64,000 bases of DNA, taken from assembly GCF_012863495.1 (NCBI RefSeq), contig NZ_JAAVJL010000001.1:1302001-1366000 (forward strand), in the 5' to 3' direction. This stretch comes from Pseudanabaena yagii GIHE-NHR1 (GTDB lineage Bacteria; Cyanobacteriota; Cyanobacteriia; Pseudanabaenales; Pseudanabaenaceae). The first letter of the stretch is position 1, and every line of letters begins with the position of its first letter. The notes under the pieces were generated by a model. It saw only the letters and a list, made by a program, of their open reading frames with translations. It made no database searches and had not been told where the DNA came from. Shown here piece by piece: positions 29,366 through 37,991 of this stretch. The translations under genes and the position numbers were made by a program.

Positions 29366-30800
29366 CCTTCTTTAACTCCATTAAATTTTTGTCCTGTACT
29401 TATTGATAAACTACAAGACTTTCGTCAACAGGTATATAGATTTTTAGGGAACGGACGGGATGCAATATTTGACTTGATGGATGCAGTATTGACCAGTCCG
29501 AGAGTGAAATCATTTGTAGAATTATCGTTATCCGCAGTGTATCGAAGAAAATGGTCAAGTCTGTATGAATCATTAAAAGACAGTCGCCCCAACCGAGGCA
29601 GGATAAGACGGTTATGTGTGGAACAAATACCCAAAGACATCCGCCCTTTGCTAGCAGGAGACCATACAGGATGGGGAAGACCCCATGCCAAAACGCTAAA
29701 AGACAGGAGTTTTGTGCATCAACCGAATTTGGTAGAAGGGAACAAACCGATCGTGTTAGGGCATGACTACAGCACCTTGGCATGGATACCAGAGATGACA
29801 GGGAGTTGGGCAATCCCGTTATGTCACGAGCGGATCAGTAGTTTTGAGACAGCAGGGCAAAGAGCCGCATTCCAACTGAGTCAAGTATGTCGAGATTTAA
29901 CGGTAAGACCAATCGCTACTTACGACAGTGAATATGGCAGTGCCGTCTTTATGAATTTGACTGAGGATATCCCTGCCGATTTACTAATACGTCTACGTCC
30001 TAACCGATGCTTATACAAAGCCCCTGCGCCCTACAGTGGTTATGGTCGTCCTCGTAAGCATGGGGATAAATTCCAACTTGCCAATGCTGATAGTTGGGGA
30101 GAGCCATCGGCAACTTTTAGCTTAGAAGATGAGACGGTTGGACAGGTGCAAATCCAGCAATGGTCTAACTTACACTTTCGGCAAGCAGCCCAACGACATA
30201 TTCAAGTTATTCGAGTTACACATTCTCATTGCTCTGGTTTGTGGTTAGCTTGGGTGGGTGAACAGATGCCGACTTTAGACTCCCTTTGGCGCTTGTACTT
30301 ACGTCGTTTTGCCATCGACCATTGGTATCGTTTTGCCAAACAAAGATTACATTGGACTCTTCCCCATTTGTTGACTCCTCAGCAAGCTTTGCGTTGGAGT
30401 GACCTTATGCCTTTACTCTCTTGGCAATTGTGGTTGGCTCGTCAACTGGTTATTGATACTCCTTTGCCTTGGCAGAAACCTCAAACCAATCTTAATTTTG
30501 GTCGAGTCGCTCAGGGCTTTGCCGCACTTTTGGTCAGGATTGGCTCTCCTGCTTGTTCTCCCCAACCTCGTGGTAAGTCTCTCGGTTGGAAATCTGGACG
30601 CAAGCGTTCTCCTTTTTCTCGCTTTCCTGTCGTCAAAAAACGAGCTTCTCGCTCGAAAAAGGTCAATCAAGACTACCTTAATTCCTAACTTTCAATATTC
30701 TCTTTTTCTCTCTCTTGCTTTTTCTCAGTTCTCCGTTTTCTGGGTCACTTTTTCCTGCTCTTTTTCTGATTCTCTTAATCAACTTAGTCTAAATTCCAGT

Positions 30801-30806
30801 TTGCTA
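30801..30806 (+). repeat. Other half of the separated target-site duplication (TTGCTA)
   Basis: Directly abuts the right end of IS A copy 2 and is the reverse complement of 1475-1480 at the inner end of IS A copy 1. Confidence 0.6.
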
Positions 30807-30881
30807 AGTTTGAGCAACAAAAATCTTGCTAAGGCATTCTCAAGTTAAACTACAAATTATTTTGCTCTCAAGATAAAATCT

Positions 30882-31256
30882 ATGGCTTTGCAAATCCTGA
30901 TTGACAATACTAGCACCAACACATTATCCGTAGCATTGGACGGACAACTTGATACCTTGACCGCTAATGATTTAGAAACATCTATTCAAACTAATCTGCA
31001 ACAGGATACTCAGACTTTAATTTTTGATCTTCAGAATTTGAGTTTTGTTTCCAGTGCGGGGCTGAGAGTATTTGCCAAAGCAAGAAAAACTCTAAAACTA
31101 AGAAACGGTAAGGTATTTTTTACAAACCCTACACCTCAAGTCAAAAAAGTATTTGATATTGTCAAGGCTGTCCCTATTTCTGAAGTATTTGCCAGCACTG
31201 AAGAGCTAGATGCCTACTTAACTGTGATGCAGACTGAAGTGGAAGATAATCAGTAA
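30882..31256 (+). CDS. STAS-domain anti-sigma factor antagonist
   Basis: A 124-residue single-domain protein of the SpoIIAA/RsbV type. The core 'TLIFDLQNLSFVSSAGLRVFAKARKTLK' contains the conserved Ser-Ser-Ala-Gly-Leu motif with the Ser that anti-sigma kinases phosphorylate (about residues 56-58). 'GKVFFTNPTPQVKKVFDIV' completes the fold. In partner switching it binds the anti-sigma factor when dephosphorylated by a SpoIIE phosphatase. It now follows the IS complex, 81 bp after IS A copy 2, which probably removed its original upstream context. The reconstructed upstream neighbour is the phosphatase at 1574-4000. Confidence 0.92.
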   Translation: MALQILIDNTSTNTLSVALDGQLDTLTANDLETSIQTNLQQDTQTLIFDLQNLSFVSSAGLRVFAKARKTLKLRNGKVFFTNPTPQVKKVFDIVKAVPISEVFASTEELDAYLTVMQTEVEDNQ

Positions 31257-31267
31257 GCAGAGATGTT

Positions 31268-32179
31268 TTAGGCTTCATTTGGGGAGATATCTTTATTCCG
31301 TTGAGCAATACACATTAGTGATAGAGCAGCTTCGGAGGAATAGGGATTTATTCCCGATAAGAACTGACCTAGTCGATATCTCCAATGAGGTGGTTTCCCA
31401 ATATTTCCAGAGAGTACATCAGCACCTACAGTATGGTTATGAGGGTAAAGCTTAACTTCAAAACCCATAGGTTCAAGGATGCTGCGAAATAAATTGGGTG
31501 TAACACCATCCCCAGGCTTGTGATGTGTTTCAGTTGATAAAGCACAAAGCCTCTCTTCTTTAGGAATGTGAAGATTATTCAAAAACATTTTATAAATTGA
31601 GAGTCTCACTTTATAAAACAGCATCGCAATACCCTTAAAGTCCCAAGCAGTTAGTTGCGGATCATGATCAATTACTAAAAGCCCGCCAAGACGGACAAGT
31701 CGAGCTGCTTCTGACAGAGCTTTGGACATATCATCACAATGATGTAGAGTTGCATTAACTGCAACAATGTCGGCAAATTTAGAAACAAATGGAAGGTTTT
31801 GGGCATCTGCTAATAGTGGAGTATAGCCAATTTCTCTAGCCATTTCTAAGGCTCCTCGACTAACATCAACACCTATTAAAATCTTGGGCATTCCACCCAG
31901 TGTGGCATATAAATTTCCTGGACCACAGCCAATGTCAATGACTATTTTATTATCCCAACCTCCTGTAGCAGCAATCCACCGTTCTTTAAAGTTTGCATGA
32001 CGATGACAGGCAACAAAATAGGTTTTCGCCCATTCTGGATGTCCGAAATAATAACTATTAGCTAAAAGCCAAGAACTAGGCTCAGGGATTAGACATTCTG
32101 GAATAGAGTTCTCATTAAAGATAACAGCCTTATCAGATGACAGATATTCTTGCAAAATTTGAGCTTTTTCTTGTGACAT
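31268..32179 (-). CDS. SAM-dependent class I methyltransferase
   Basis: A 303-residue protein with a Methyltransf_11-type domain at about 65-190. Motif I 'VIDIGCGPGNLYATLGG' binds SAM, followed by 'LIGVDVSRGALEMAREIG', 'DAQNLPF', 'FADIVAVNATLHHCDDMSKAL' and 'LVRLGGLLVIDHD'. The N-terminal 60 residues and the C-terminal 100 ('HHKPGDGVTPNLFRSILEP', 'HNHTVGADVLSGN') do not point to a known substrate. It faces the STAS gene convergently, with stops only 11 bp apart and no hairpin between them. It lacks the Cys pattern of ArsM, so it is not a clear partner of arsS at 36877. Confidence 0.8.
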   Translation of the reverse strand: MSQEKAQILQEYLSSDKAVIFNENSIPECLIPEPSSWLLANSYYFGHPEWAKTYFVACHRHANFKERWIAATGGWDNKIVIDIGCGPGNLYATLGGMPKILIGVDVSRGALEMAREIGYTPLLADAQNLPFVSKFADIVAVNATLHHCDDMSKALSEAARLVRLGGLLVIDHDPQLTAWDFKGIAMLFYKVRLSIYKMFLNNLHIPKEERLCALSTETHHKPGDGVTPNLFRSILEPMGFEVKLYPHNHTVGADVLSGNIGKPPHWRYRLGQFLSGINPYSSEAALSLMCIAQRNKDISPNEA

Positions 32180-32600
32180 AAAGTTTATTTGATAAACGTT
32201 CTAAGAACTCCAAATTAAGATTTGAAAGTAGGAGAATATCCATACAGAATTCTCTCCATCAAATTATTTGGAATTTACACATGAATAAATGTTATCAAAA
32301 AATATAAAGAAATAAATATAATACCGCGATATAACAAAGACTTTATGGCAATTTTTGGTTTAAATCCAGGAATATAAATTCCTAGAATGTTTACTATGAT
32401 TAACTTTTAAGTCTTTTTAACTGGCATATTTTTTACAAAAAATATGTTTATAAAATATATATACTCATTTTTCGGTTGATAGCTTTGTATTTTTAAGCAA
32501 AAACAACACAAATAGTTTCGTTTTTCTTGCATAAATTCATTATTTGCTCGCTATTTACTTCTAAGTCTCTAAACTATTCCCTGAGTCCTAAATTTGGCAA

Positions 32601-32647
32601 AAACCATGAAAAAAGAGAGCGCTTTGCACTCTCTTTTTTCATGGTTT
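32601..32647. terminator. Hairpin 32601-32647
   Basis: 19-bp perfect arms with AAAAAAGAGAG/CTCTCTTTTTT and a 9-base loop CGCTTTGCA; a second possible terminator beyond ndhF on the minus strand. Confidence 0.65.
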
Positions 32648-32725
32648 TTACTTGGATGAGTTGGGTTAGAGACTAATTAAGATTTATTAAGAAGCTTGCT
32701 AGTCTCAATAATTGTAATTTTGATA

Positions 32726-32830
32726 AATAGCTGGGTCCAATTAAATATAAAACCCCAAAACCTGTGGCGCACGCACAGCGTGCGCCACAGGTTTTGGTTC
32801 TGTTTTTTTAACTACGCTTAGCTACTTATT
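32726..32830. repeat. Cruciform repeat family, member 3
   Basis: The core hairpin (32756-32796) is identical to that of member 2 at 17006-17046, and the outer arms AATAGCTGGGTCCAATTAAA and AGCTACTTATT match closely. It lies at the 3' end of ndhF. Confidence 0.8.
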
Positions 32831-32851
32831 TCCAAAATCATCGATGGTTGA

Positions 32852-34864
32852 TTAAATCGAAGTCACGATGACGAAACCGAGAACACCGATGAAAATGACG
32901 AGAGCATAGAACTGCGCCTTGCCATTTTCAAAGTACTTCAAGCCTTCACCAGTAACGACAGTCACGAAACCTGCAAGGTTAACCACACCATCGACGATTT
33001 TGGCATCGACTTCTAGCACTTGACGGGCTAGACGGCGGGAACCGATTACGAATACAGCTTCGTAAATTTCGTCAATGTACCATTTGTTCTTGGAGAGCTT
33101 GTATAGAGGTGCGATGGATTTGGCGATCGCACTGGGATCGATTTTCTTTTGCAAATACATCAAGATAGCTAGAGAAATTCCAATCAAACCAATACCAACA
33201 GAACTTCCACCCATTAATAAGAATTCGGGAGTGAAGCCTTCAACAGGTACTTCTGTGATTTTTTCTGATGGCGCATGGATAAAGTACTCGAAGTAATTAC
33301 CCAAGGGTGTACCGACTAAACCAATCAGCATCGAAGGAATTGCCAAGACCATGAGAGGAAAGGTCATCGTAATTGGCGATTCATGGGGCTTGCTAGCATG
33401 GTGATGTCCGTGACCATCATCAGCTTGAACTTCCTTACCTACGGAGTTTTCAGCTTTGACTGCGGCAACGAGTTTCTTGTCAGTGCCGCGAAAATCACCT
33501 TCAAAGGTGGTGAAATACATACGGAACATATAGAAGGCAGTGATCCCTGCGGTCAGGAAGCCAATTCCCCATAGAACAGGATTTGCCTTGAAGGTAGAAG
33601 CAAGAATCTCGTCCTTTGACCAGAAACCAGCAAAGGGGGGAATCCCACTAATGGCGAGAGTACCGATAAAGAAGGTGATGGCTGTGATTGGCATGTACTT
33701 GCGTAAACCACCCATCACGCGCATATCTTGGGCGACATCGGGATCATGTCCGACGACTTCTTCCATGCCATGAATGACGGAACCTGAACCTAGGAACATC
33801 ATCGCTTTGAAGTAAGCATGGGTCATCAGGTGAAATAGACCTGCGCCGTACGCACCCACGCCCATACCCATGACCATGTAACCCAATTGGGAAACAGTGG
33901 AATAGGCTAAACCTTTTTTGATGTCATTTTGCGTAATGGCGATACTCGCACCAAGGAACGCTGTAAATGCCCCCGTCCAAGCGATCGTATTCATCACCGC
34001 AGGAATTTCCTCAAATACGGGGAACATACGAGCGATTAAAAATACACCAGCCGCAACCATCGTCGCGGCGTGGATTAATGCGGAAATTGGTGTAGGACCT
34101 TCCATTGCATCTGGTAGCCACACATGGAGTGGGAATTGTGCCGATTTAGCAGCAGGTCCCATAAATACGAGGATCGCAAATAGGGTAGCAAGTCCCACAC
34201 TCAATCCACCCGACTCAACTAGTTGAGTCAGCTTTTCTCCCATTTCTGTGAATTCAAACGTACCTGTTGCCCAATACAAACCAAGTAAGCCTAGTAATAG
34301 CCCGAAGTCACCGACGCGGTTGGTGACAAATGCTTTTTGGCAAGCATCGGCTGCTCCTTTGCGATCGAACCAAAAGCCAATCAGCAAGTAGGAACACATT
34401 CCCACTAGTTCCCAGAAAATATAAATCTGTACCAAGTTGGGGCTAACAACTAAGCCCAACATGGAGGAGGTGAATAAACTCAGGTAAGCATAGAATCTGA
34501 CATAGCTGGGATCATGAGCCATGTAACCATCGGTGTAGATTTGCACCAAAAAGGCAACGGTGGTAACGATGACGAGCATGAGTGAGGTGAGGTGATCGAT
34601 CACAAATCCCATGTTCAGATGAAATAAGCCTGCTTGAGCCCACTCAAAGGTGTAGGTATAAGGAGCATGTCCTTGGATCTGACTCCAGAGTAGGTTAAAG
34701 GCGATGACGGCTGCGCCGCCTGTGGCGGATACGCTGAGGACAGACCAAAGCGATCGCAGTTTGTTGGTTGATTCGTTAAAGGTGATCAGTCCTGTGCCGA
34801 TAATCAGTGCTGCGGCAAGTGGCAGCAGGGGAATCAGCCATGCGTATTGATATGCAAAGTCCAT
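32852..34864 (-). CDS. ndhF: NDH-1 subunit 5 (NdhF, probably NdhF1)
   Basis: A 670-residue polytopic membrane subunit of NDH-1, the NuoL homologue that carries the long lateral helix linking the proton channels. Family blocks include 'YIFWELVGMCSYLLIGFWF', 'AKSAQFPLHVWLPDAMEGPTPISALIHAATMVAAG', 'IKKGLAYSTVSQLGYM' and 'HLMTHAYFKAMMFLGSGSVIH'. A His-rich loop 'DDGHGHHHASKPHE' lies near residue 485. The C-terminal part 'LYKLSKNKWYIDEIYEAVF' is typical of NdhF1. Full length. Together with NdhD (4073) it forms the distal membrane arm of NDH-1L. Single gene, divergent from the aminotransferase. Confidence 0.95.
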   Translation of the reverse strand: MDFAYQYAWLIPLLPLAAALIIGTGLITFNESTNKLRSLWSVLSVSATGGAAVIAFNLLWSQIQGHAPYTYTFEWAQAGLFHLNMGFVIDHLTSLMLVIVTTVAFLVQIYTDGYMAHDPSYVRFYAYLSLFTSSMLGLVVSPNLVQIYIFWELVGMCSYLLIGFWFDRKGAADACQKAFVTNRVGDFGLLLGLLGLYWATGTFEFTEMGEKLTQLVESGGLSVGLATLFAILVFMGPAAKSAQFPLHVWLPDAMEGPTPISALIHAATMVAAGVFLIARMFPVFEEIPAVMNTIAWTGAFTAFLGASIAITQNDIKKGLAYSTVSQLGYMVMGMGVGAYGAGLFHLMTHAYFKAMMFLGSGSVIHGMEEVVGHDPDVAQDMRVMGGLRKYMPITAITFFIGTLAISGIPPFAGFWSKDEILASTFKANPVLWGIGFLTAGITAFYMFRMYFTTFEGDFRGTDKKLVAAVKAENSVGKEVQADDGHGHHHASKPHESPITMTFPLMVLAIPSMLIGLVGTPLGNYFEYFIHAPSEKITEVPVEGFTPEFLLMGGSSVGIGLIGISLAILMYLQKKIDPSAIAKSIAPLYKLSKNKWYIDEIYEAVFVIGSRRLARQVLEVDAKIVDGVVNLAGFVTVVTGEGLKYFENGKAQFYALVIFIGVLGFVIVTSI

Positions 34865-35032
34865 AGGTCGCGTTGAAACGCAAAGTTTACTGTAGAGACG
34901 CTTTTAAATGATTAGTGTACTATAGGGCGATCGGGCGCGATGTGTTAACTATGAGCATTGTTACTTATGAAGCTAAAATTTTAGAAAAAGTTAATGCTTG
35001 ACCTCCTATTGCGATCGCAATTAGGATTGAGT

Positions 35033-35057
35033 AAAGGCGGCGCGTTGCGCCGCTTTT
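35033..35057. promoter_or_regulatory. Terminator-like hairpin in front of the aminotransferase gene
   Basis: GGCGGCGC-GTT-GCGCCGC followed by TTTTATTTTTT, only 30 bases before the TTG start at 35088 and with no + strand gene upstream. It reads as an intrinsic terminator in the 5' leader on the + strand, so it could attenuate the gene, or it may just be a stray intergenic hairpin. Confidence 0.45.
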
Positions 35058-35087
35058 ATTTTTTGTAATCAATCTAGAGATACGACC

Positions 35088-36245
35088 TTGACTACATTTC
35101 CGCTATCACAACGCGCCCTGCAAACCAAAGAATCCCAAATTCGTGAAGCCTCCCGTTACTGCGAAAAATTTGGTGCAATTAATCTCGCCCAAGGTTTGCC
35201 TGACTTCCCTGCACCAGAAGCACTTAAGGAATCCGCCAGAGCTGCGATCGCTTCAGACTTTAATCAATATGCTGATAGCTGGGGCTGGGAAAAATTGCGC
35301 GTAGCGATCGCCGAAAAAATGCAACGGGATAATCAGATTACCGTTGATCCTGATACTGAAGTTACTGTATGTTGTGGCGCAACTGAAGGCTTAAATATTG
35401 CCCTGATGTCGCTGATCGATCAAGGTGATCGCGTTTTAATTTTTGAGCCATTTTACGAAAACTACATTCCCAATTTAACAACGGTAGGAGGCATCCCTGA
35501 ATTCATTACCTTACAACCACCACAATGGGAAATCACCCAAGAAATCCTTGAACCTGCTTTTAAAAAAGGAATTAAGGCTGTAATCATCAATAGTCCTGCG
35601 AATCCTACAGGGAAGGTCTGGACAAGGACAGAATTGGAATTAATTGCAAAGTTCTGCCAGCAGTACGATGTCTATGCCATTACCGATGAGATTTACGAAT
35701 ACATCATCTATGAACAAGAGCATATTAGCTTGATGAGCATTGAAGGAATGCGCGATCGCACAATTGTAGTGAATGGCTTCTCGAAAACCTTTTGTATCAC
35801 TGGTTGGCGCTTGGGCTATACAGTTGCAAATCCTGTCCTAACTGCTGCCATGCGACGCATCCATGACTTCATTACGATCTGTGCGCCTGCCCCTCTACAA
35901 CATGCAGCCCTTACGGCAATGCAGTTTGGACGCGAGTACTTTACCAATATGGCACTCGATTACAAGCGCAAGCGCGATCTGCTTTATCCAGCCTTAGTCG
36001 AACTCGGCTTATCGCCAGTACTTCCTAAAGGTGCGTACTATATTTGGACTGATAGCTCAGCGATCGCCAAGGATGCTGAAAGCGCTGCTTTTCGTCTTGC
36101 CAAGGAAGCCTTAGTAGCGGCTGTCCCCGGAACTTGCTTTAGTCATCCTGAACGAGACAAAGTAAATGGATTAAGATTCTGTTTTGCAAAGAAAGATAGC
36201 ACGATTGCATTAGCAGTTGATAATTTGCGTAAACTAAAATTATAG
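35088..36245 (+). CDS. Class I/II pyridoxal-phosphate aminotransferase
   Basis: A 385-residue fold-type I aminotransferase. 'INLAQGLPDFPAPEALKESA', 'QYADSWGWEKLRVAIAEKM', 'CCGATEGLNIALMSLI' (PLP phosphate), 'NSPANPTGKVW' and 'ITDEIYEYIIYE' are family landmarks. The PLP-binding Lys lies in 'NGFSKTFCITGWRLGY' (about residue 231). 'GLRFCFAKK' holds the substrate-carboxylate Arg. It resembles the KAT/MetC-like branch (aspartate, methionine or kynurenine aminotransferases); the substrate cannot be fixed from sequence. The start is TTG 35088, giving the normal family N-terminus; the first in-frame ATG is far inside. Confidence 0.85.
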   Translation: MTTFPLSQRALQTKESQIREASRYCEKFGAINLAQGLPDFPAPEALKESARAAIASDFNQYADSWGWEKLRVAIAEKMQRDNQITVDPDTEVTVCCGATEGLNIALMSLIDQGDRVLIFEPFYENYIPNLTTVGGIPEFITLQPPQWEITQEILEPAFKKGIKAVIINSPANPTGKVWTRTELELIAKFCQQYDVYAITDEIYEYIIYEQEHISLMSIEGMRDRTIVVNGFSKTFCITGWRLGYTVANPVLTAAMRRIHDFITICAPAPLQHAALTAMQFGREYFTNMALDYKRKRDLLYPALVELGLSPVLPKGAYYIWTDSSAIAKDAESAAFRLAKEALVAAVPGTCFSHPERDKVNGLRFCFAKKDSTIALAVDNLRKLKL

Positions 36246-36257
36246 GCAATTATCGTA

Positions 36258-36289
36258 ATTTTCAAATGAGTATGCACTCATTTGAAAAT
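36258..36289. terminator. Terminator of the aminotransferase gene
   Basis: Perfect 14-bp AT-rich arms with an ATGC loop, 13 bases after the stop. Confidence 0.7.
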
Positions 36290-36356
36290 CCACAATCAAT
36301 CCTAGTAAAAAACCAAGTTTTAATTTTGCTTTCAGTAAAATTAAAAACGCTATAAG

Positions 36357-36381
36357 AAAAGACTAAGGTTATTAGTCTTTT
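36357..36381 (+). terminator. Second hairpin before the HPt gene
   Basis: AAAAGACTAA/TTAGTCTTTT with a 5-base loop followed by TT; 36 bases before the HPt start. A leader attenuator is possible. Confidence 0.5.
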
Positions 36382-36416
36382 TTGCAATTTACATCGCTAT
36401 GGTTAGGAGCAAGACT

Positions 36417-36848
36417 ATGGTTGAGAATATAGAAACCAAGGCGATTATAGATATATCGACAATAGTGCAAAACTATCCAGAATTTGCTGATTTGCCGACT
36501 TTAAACGTTGATACATTTCAGGGTTTACGCCAATCAATCGATGATGATCTAGCATTTTCTGACCTAGTTACGATTTATCTAAATTCTGCGGAAAATTTGC
36601 TAGAAGAAATTCAAATAGCCTTTGCTAATCAAGATCCCAACCAGTTTAGCTTGTCATCCCATTCTCTCAAATCAACCAGTGCTAGTATTGGCGCGGTCAG
36701 ACTGTCGCAGATATGTAAATATTTAGAACAGGTTGGTAAAACTGGAAAGATCAGTGTCTCATCAGATATTTTGTATTTACTAACTAATGAATATGAACAA
36801 GTGATTCAGGCTATCCAAGTCCGTGTGATTGAGTTTATGGGAGAATGA
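36417..36848 (+). CDS. Stand-alone HPt phosphotransfer protein
   Basis: A 143-residue protein with a single Hpt domain (about 45-135): 'FSDLVTIYLNSAENLLEEIQIAF' and 'LSSHSLKSTSASIGAVRLSQICKYLEQ', in which the His of 'HSLKSTSAS' is the phosphoacceptor. The start is taken as ATG 36417 because TAGGAG lies 6-8 bases before it; ATG 36399 is also open but has no such site. It would relay phosphate between hybrid kinases, such as the one at 22629, and a response regulator. It precedes arsS by 28 bp, probably by chance. Confidence 0.85.
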   Translation: MVENIETKAIIDISTIVQNYPEFADLPTLNVDTFQGLRQSIDDDLAFSDLVTIYLNSAENLLEEIQIAFANQDPNQFSLSSHSLKSTSASIGAVRLSQICKYLEQVGKTGKISVSSDILYLLTNEYEQVIQAIQVRVIEFMGE

Positions 36849-36876
36849 GTGAGAAATTGACTTGGATTGTCTATAT

Positions 36877-37869
36877 ATGCAAGTTCCTGCGATCGCGATT
36901 ACACCTTTTTCCCAGAAGCTCTCAGCCCCACTTTTAAAACATGATATTTCGGTGTTACAGATCAATTTGGGCAAGATTTGCAATCTCGCTTGTAGCCATT
37001 GTCATGTAGAGGCAAGCCCCAATCGCACCGAAGAATTATCTCCAGAAATTTGTCAACAACTAATTGAAATCATTCAACGCTTTCCTCAAATCCAGACAGT
37101 GGATCTCACAGGGGGCGCTCCAGAAATGCTGTACGGATTTCGTGAATTAGTGAAAGCAGCAAGAGCATCGGGCAAAGAAGCGATCACCCGTTCTAATTTG
37201 ACAATTTATTTTGAGAAGGGCTATGAGGATATTCCAGAATTCTTTGCTCAGCATCAGGTGCGCGTTGTGGCTTCATTGCCCTGTTATCTTGAGGATAATG
37301 TGGACAAAATGCGTGGGAAAGGTGTATTTGACAAGTCAATTCAAGCTTTGCAATGGCTCAATCGCTTAGGCTATGGCAGCGATCCTCAGCTAATCTTGGA
37401 TCTGGTATACAATCCCCAACTTCCCACTGCTAATAAATTTTCCCTTGCTCCCAATCAACAGAATTTACAAGCCGCTTACAAAAACCATCTTCAAGAGCAT
37501 TTCGGCATTGTTTTTAATAATCTATTTACAATCACCAATCTTCCCATTGGTAGAAGTAAGTTCCATTTACAGCATCGCAAATTAGAAGAGGAATATACAT
37601 CTTTCTTAGAAACCAATTTTAACCCGACGACACTCGGTCATGTCATGTGTCGCAATCAGCTTTCAGTGGATTATCAAGGGAATATCTATGATTGCGATTT
37701 TAATCAGATGGAAAACCTACCAGCGCGATCGCCTCATGGAGAAATCCTCACTATTGCCAAAATTCTAGAGCAGGGAACTTTGGATATCATCCAAGAAATT
37801 CAAACGGCTGACTACTGCTATGGCTGCACCGCAGGCAGTGGCTCTAGCTGCGGTGGTGCATTATTGTGA
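36877..37869 (+). CDS. arsS: Arsenosugar biosynthesis radical SAM protein ArsS
   Basis: A 330-residue radical SAM enzyme. The cluster motif C-X3-C-X2-C is in 'GKICNLACSHCHVEASP' (about residues 33-43), and 'VDLTGGAPEML' is the SAM-binding GGE-like strand. The C-terminal DUF3641 portion has Cys in 'GHVMCRNQLSVDYQGNIYDCDFNQM' and 'YCYGCTAGSGSSCGG'. By family, ArsS makes 5'-deoxyadenosyl dimethylarsinic acid, acting after the methyltransferase ArsM in arsenosugar synthesis. ArsM often sits beside it; here it does not. Start ATG 36877 ('MQVPAIAITPF') is preferred over TTG 36862. Confidence 0.92.
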   Translation: MQVPAIAITPFSQKLSAPLLKHDISVLQINLGKICNLACSHCHVEASPNRTEELSPEICQQLIEIIQRFPQIQTVDLTGGAPEMLYGFRELVKAARASGKEAITRSNLTIYFEKGYEDIPEFFAQHQVRVVASLPCYLEDNVDKMRGKGVFDKSIQALQWLNRLGYGSDPQLILDLVYNPQLPTANKFSLAPNQQNLQAAYKNHLQEHFGIVFNNLFTITNLPIGRSKFHLQHRKLEEEYTSFLETNFNPTTLGHVMCRNQLSVDYQGNIYDCDFNQMENLPARSPHGEILTIAKILEQGTLDIIQEIQTADYCYGCTAGSGSSCGGALL

Positions 37870-37876
37870 CGCAATA

Positions 37877-37919
37877 AAACCCAGAAGAGAGTTCCGATGG
37901 AACTCTCTTCTAGGTTTTA
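37877..37919. terminator. Terminator of arsS
   Basis: 20-bp arms with one mismatch and a GAT loop, 8 bases after the stop. Confidence 0.75.
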
Positions 37920-37991
37920 TTGACATAGAACATAAACGTAACTACAGTAATTACATGGTATGGCATATTAATTATTGCATGTATTTCAGTC

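Larger units (their letters stand above)
26828..29400 (+). mobile_element. IS element B (IS4 family), inserted in IS A
   Basis: Terminal repeats AGTACAGGACAAAAA (26831-26845) and its exact complement at 29386-29400. A 12-13 bp target duplication, TATTGATAAACT, lies at 26816-26827 and 29401-29412. Three bases, CTT, separate the left duplication from the left repeat and are absent on the right, a small asymmetry. Without IS C the element is about 1.15 kb, normal for the family. Confidence 0.9.
26784..30688 (+). pseudogene. Transposase of IS A copy 2, interrupted by IS B
   Basis: The same transposase as at 90-1409. The 5' piece (26784-26827) encodes 'MKSKETSTAMIIDKL'; the 3' piece resumes at 29401 inside the duplicated target and runs to 30688, identical in protein sequence to copy 1. 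An apparent 442-residue frame from TTG 29360 is a chimera that begins in the end of IS C/IS B. It retains all catalytic motifs but loses the natural start, so it is probably not expressed as an active protein. Confidence 0.9.
26719..30800 (+). mobile_element. IS element A, copy 2, carrying two nested insertions
   Basis: Inverted ends ACTGGAGTTTAGACT (26719-26733) and AGTCTAAATTCCAGT (30786-30800), one mismatch. Removing the inserted DNA leaves 109 + 1388 = 1497 bp, the length deduced for copy 1. IS element B has entered codon 15 of the transposase gene, and IS element C has entered B. The flanks GATAGAG and TTGCTAAG do not form a direct target duplication; instead TTGCTA pairs with the inner flank of copy 1. 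Confidence 0.92.
32180..32851. other. Long AT-rich intergenic region before ndhF 3' end
   Basis: 672 bp between the methyltransferase start and the ndhF stop. The first 400 bp are very AT-rich and hold only a short ATG-led stretch near 32345 ('MAIFGLNPGI', then stop). The rest contains the hairpin at 32601-32647 and cruciform repeat member 3 at 32726-32830. No gene or RNA recognised. Confidence 0.5.

Noticed and set aside
29360-30688. Intact 442-residue transposase gene starting at TTG 29360
   Set aside because: Its first residues come from the ends of IS C and IS B; it is the 3' part of the interrupted IS A transposase.
31257-31267. Missing terminator between the convergent STAS and methyltransferase genes
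   Set aside because: The gap is only 11 bp and no hairpin is evident, but readthrough cannot be judged without transcript data, so no claim is made.
32323-32375. Remnant duplicate of the 5' region of the gene at 9056
   Set aside because: ATACCGCRATATA and an ATG-led 'MA(I/L)FGL' are shared, but the match is short, the region is AT-rich and the frame stops after ten codons; not distinguishable from chance.
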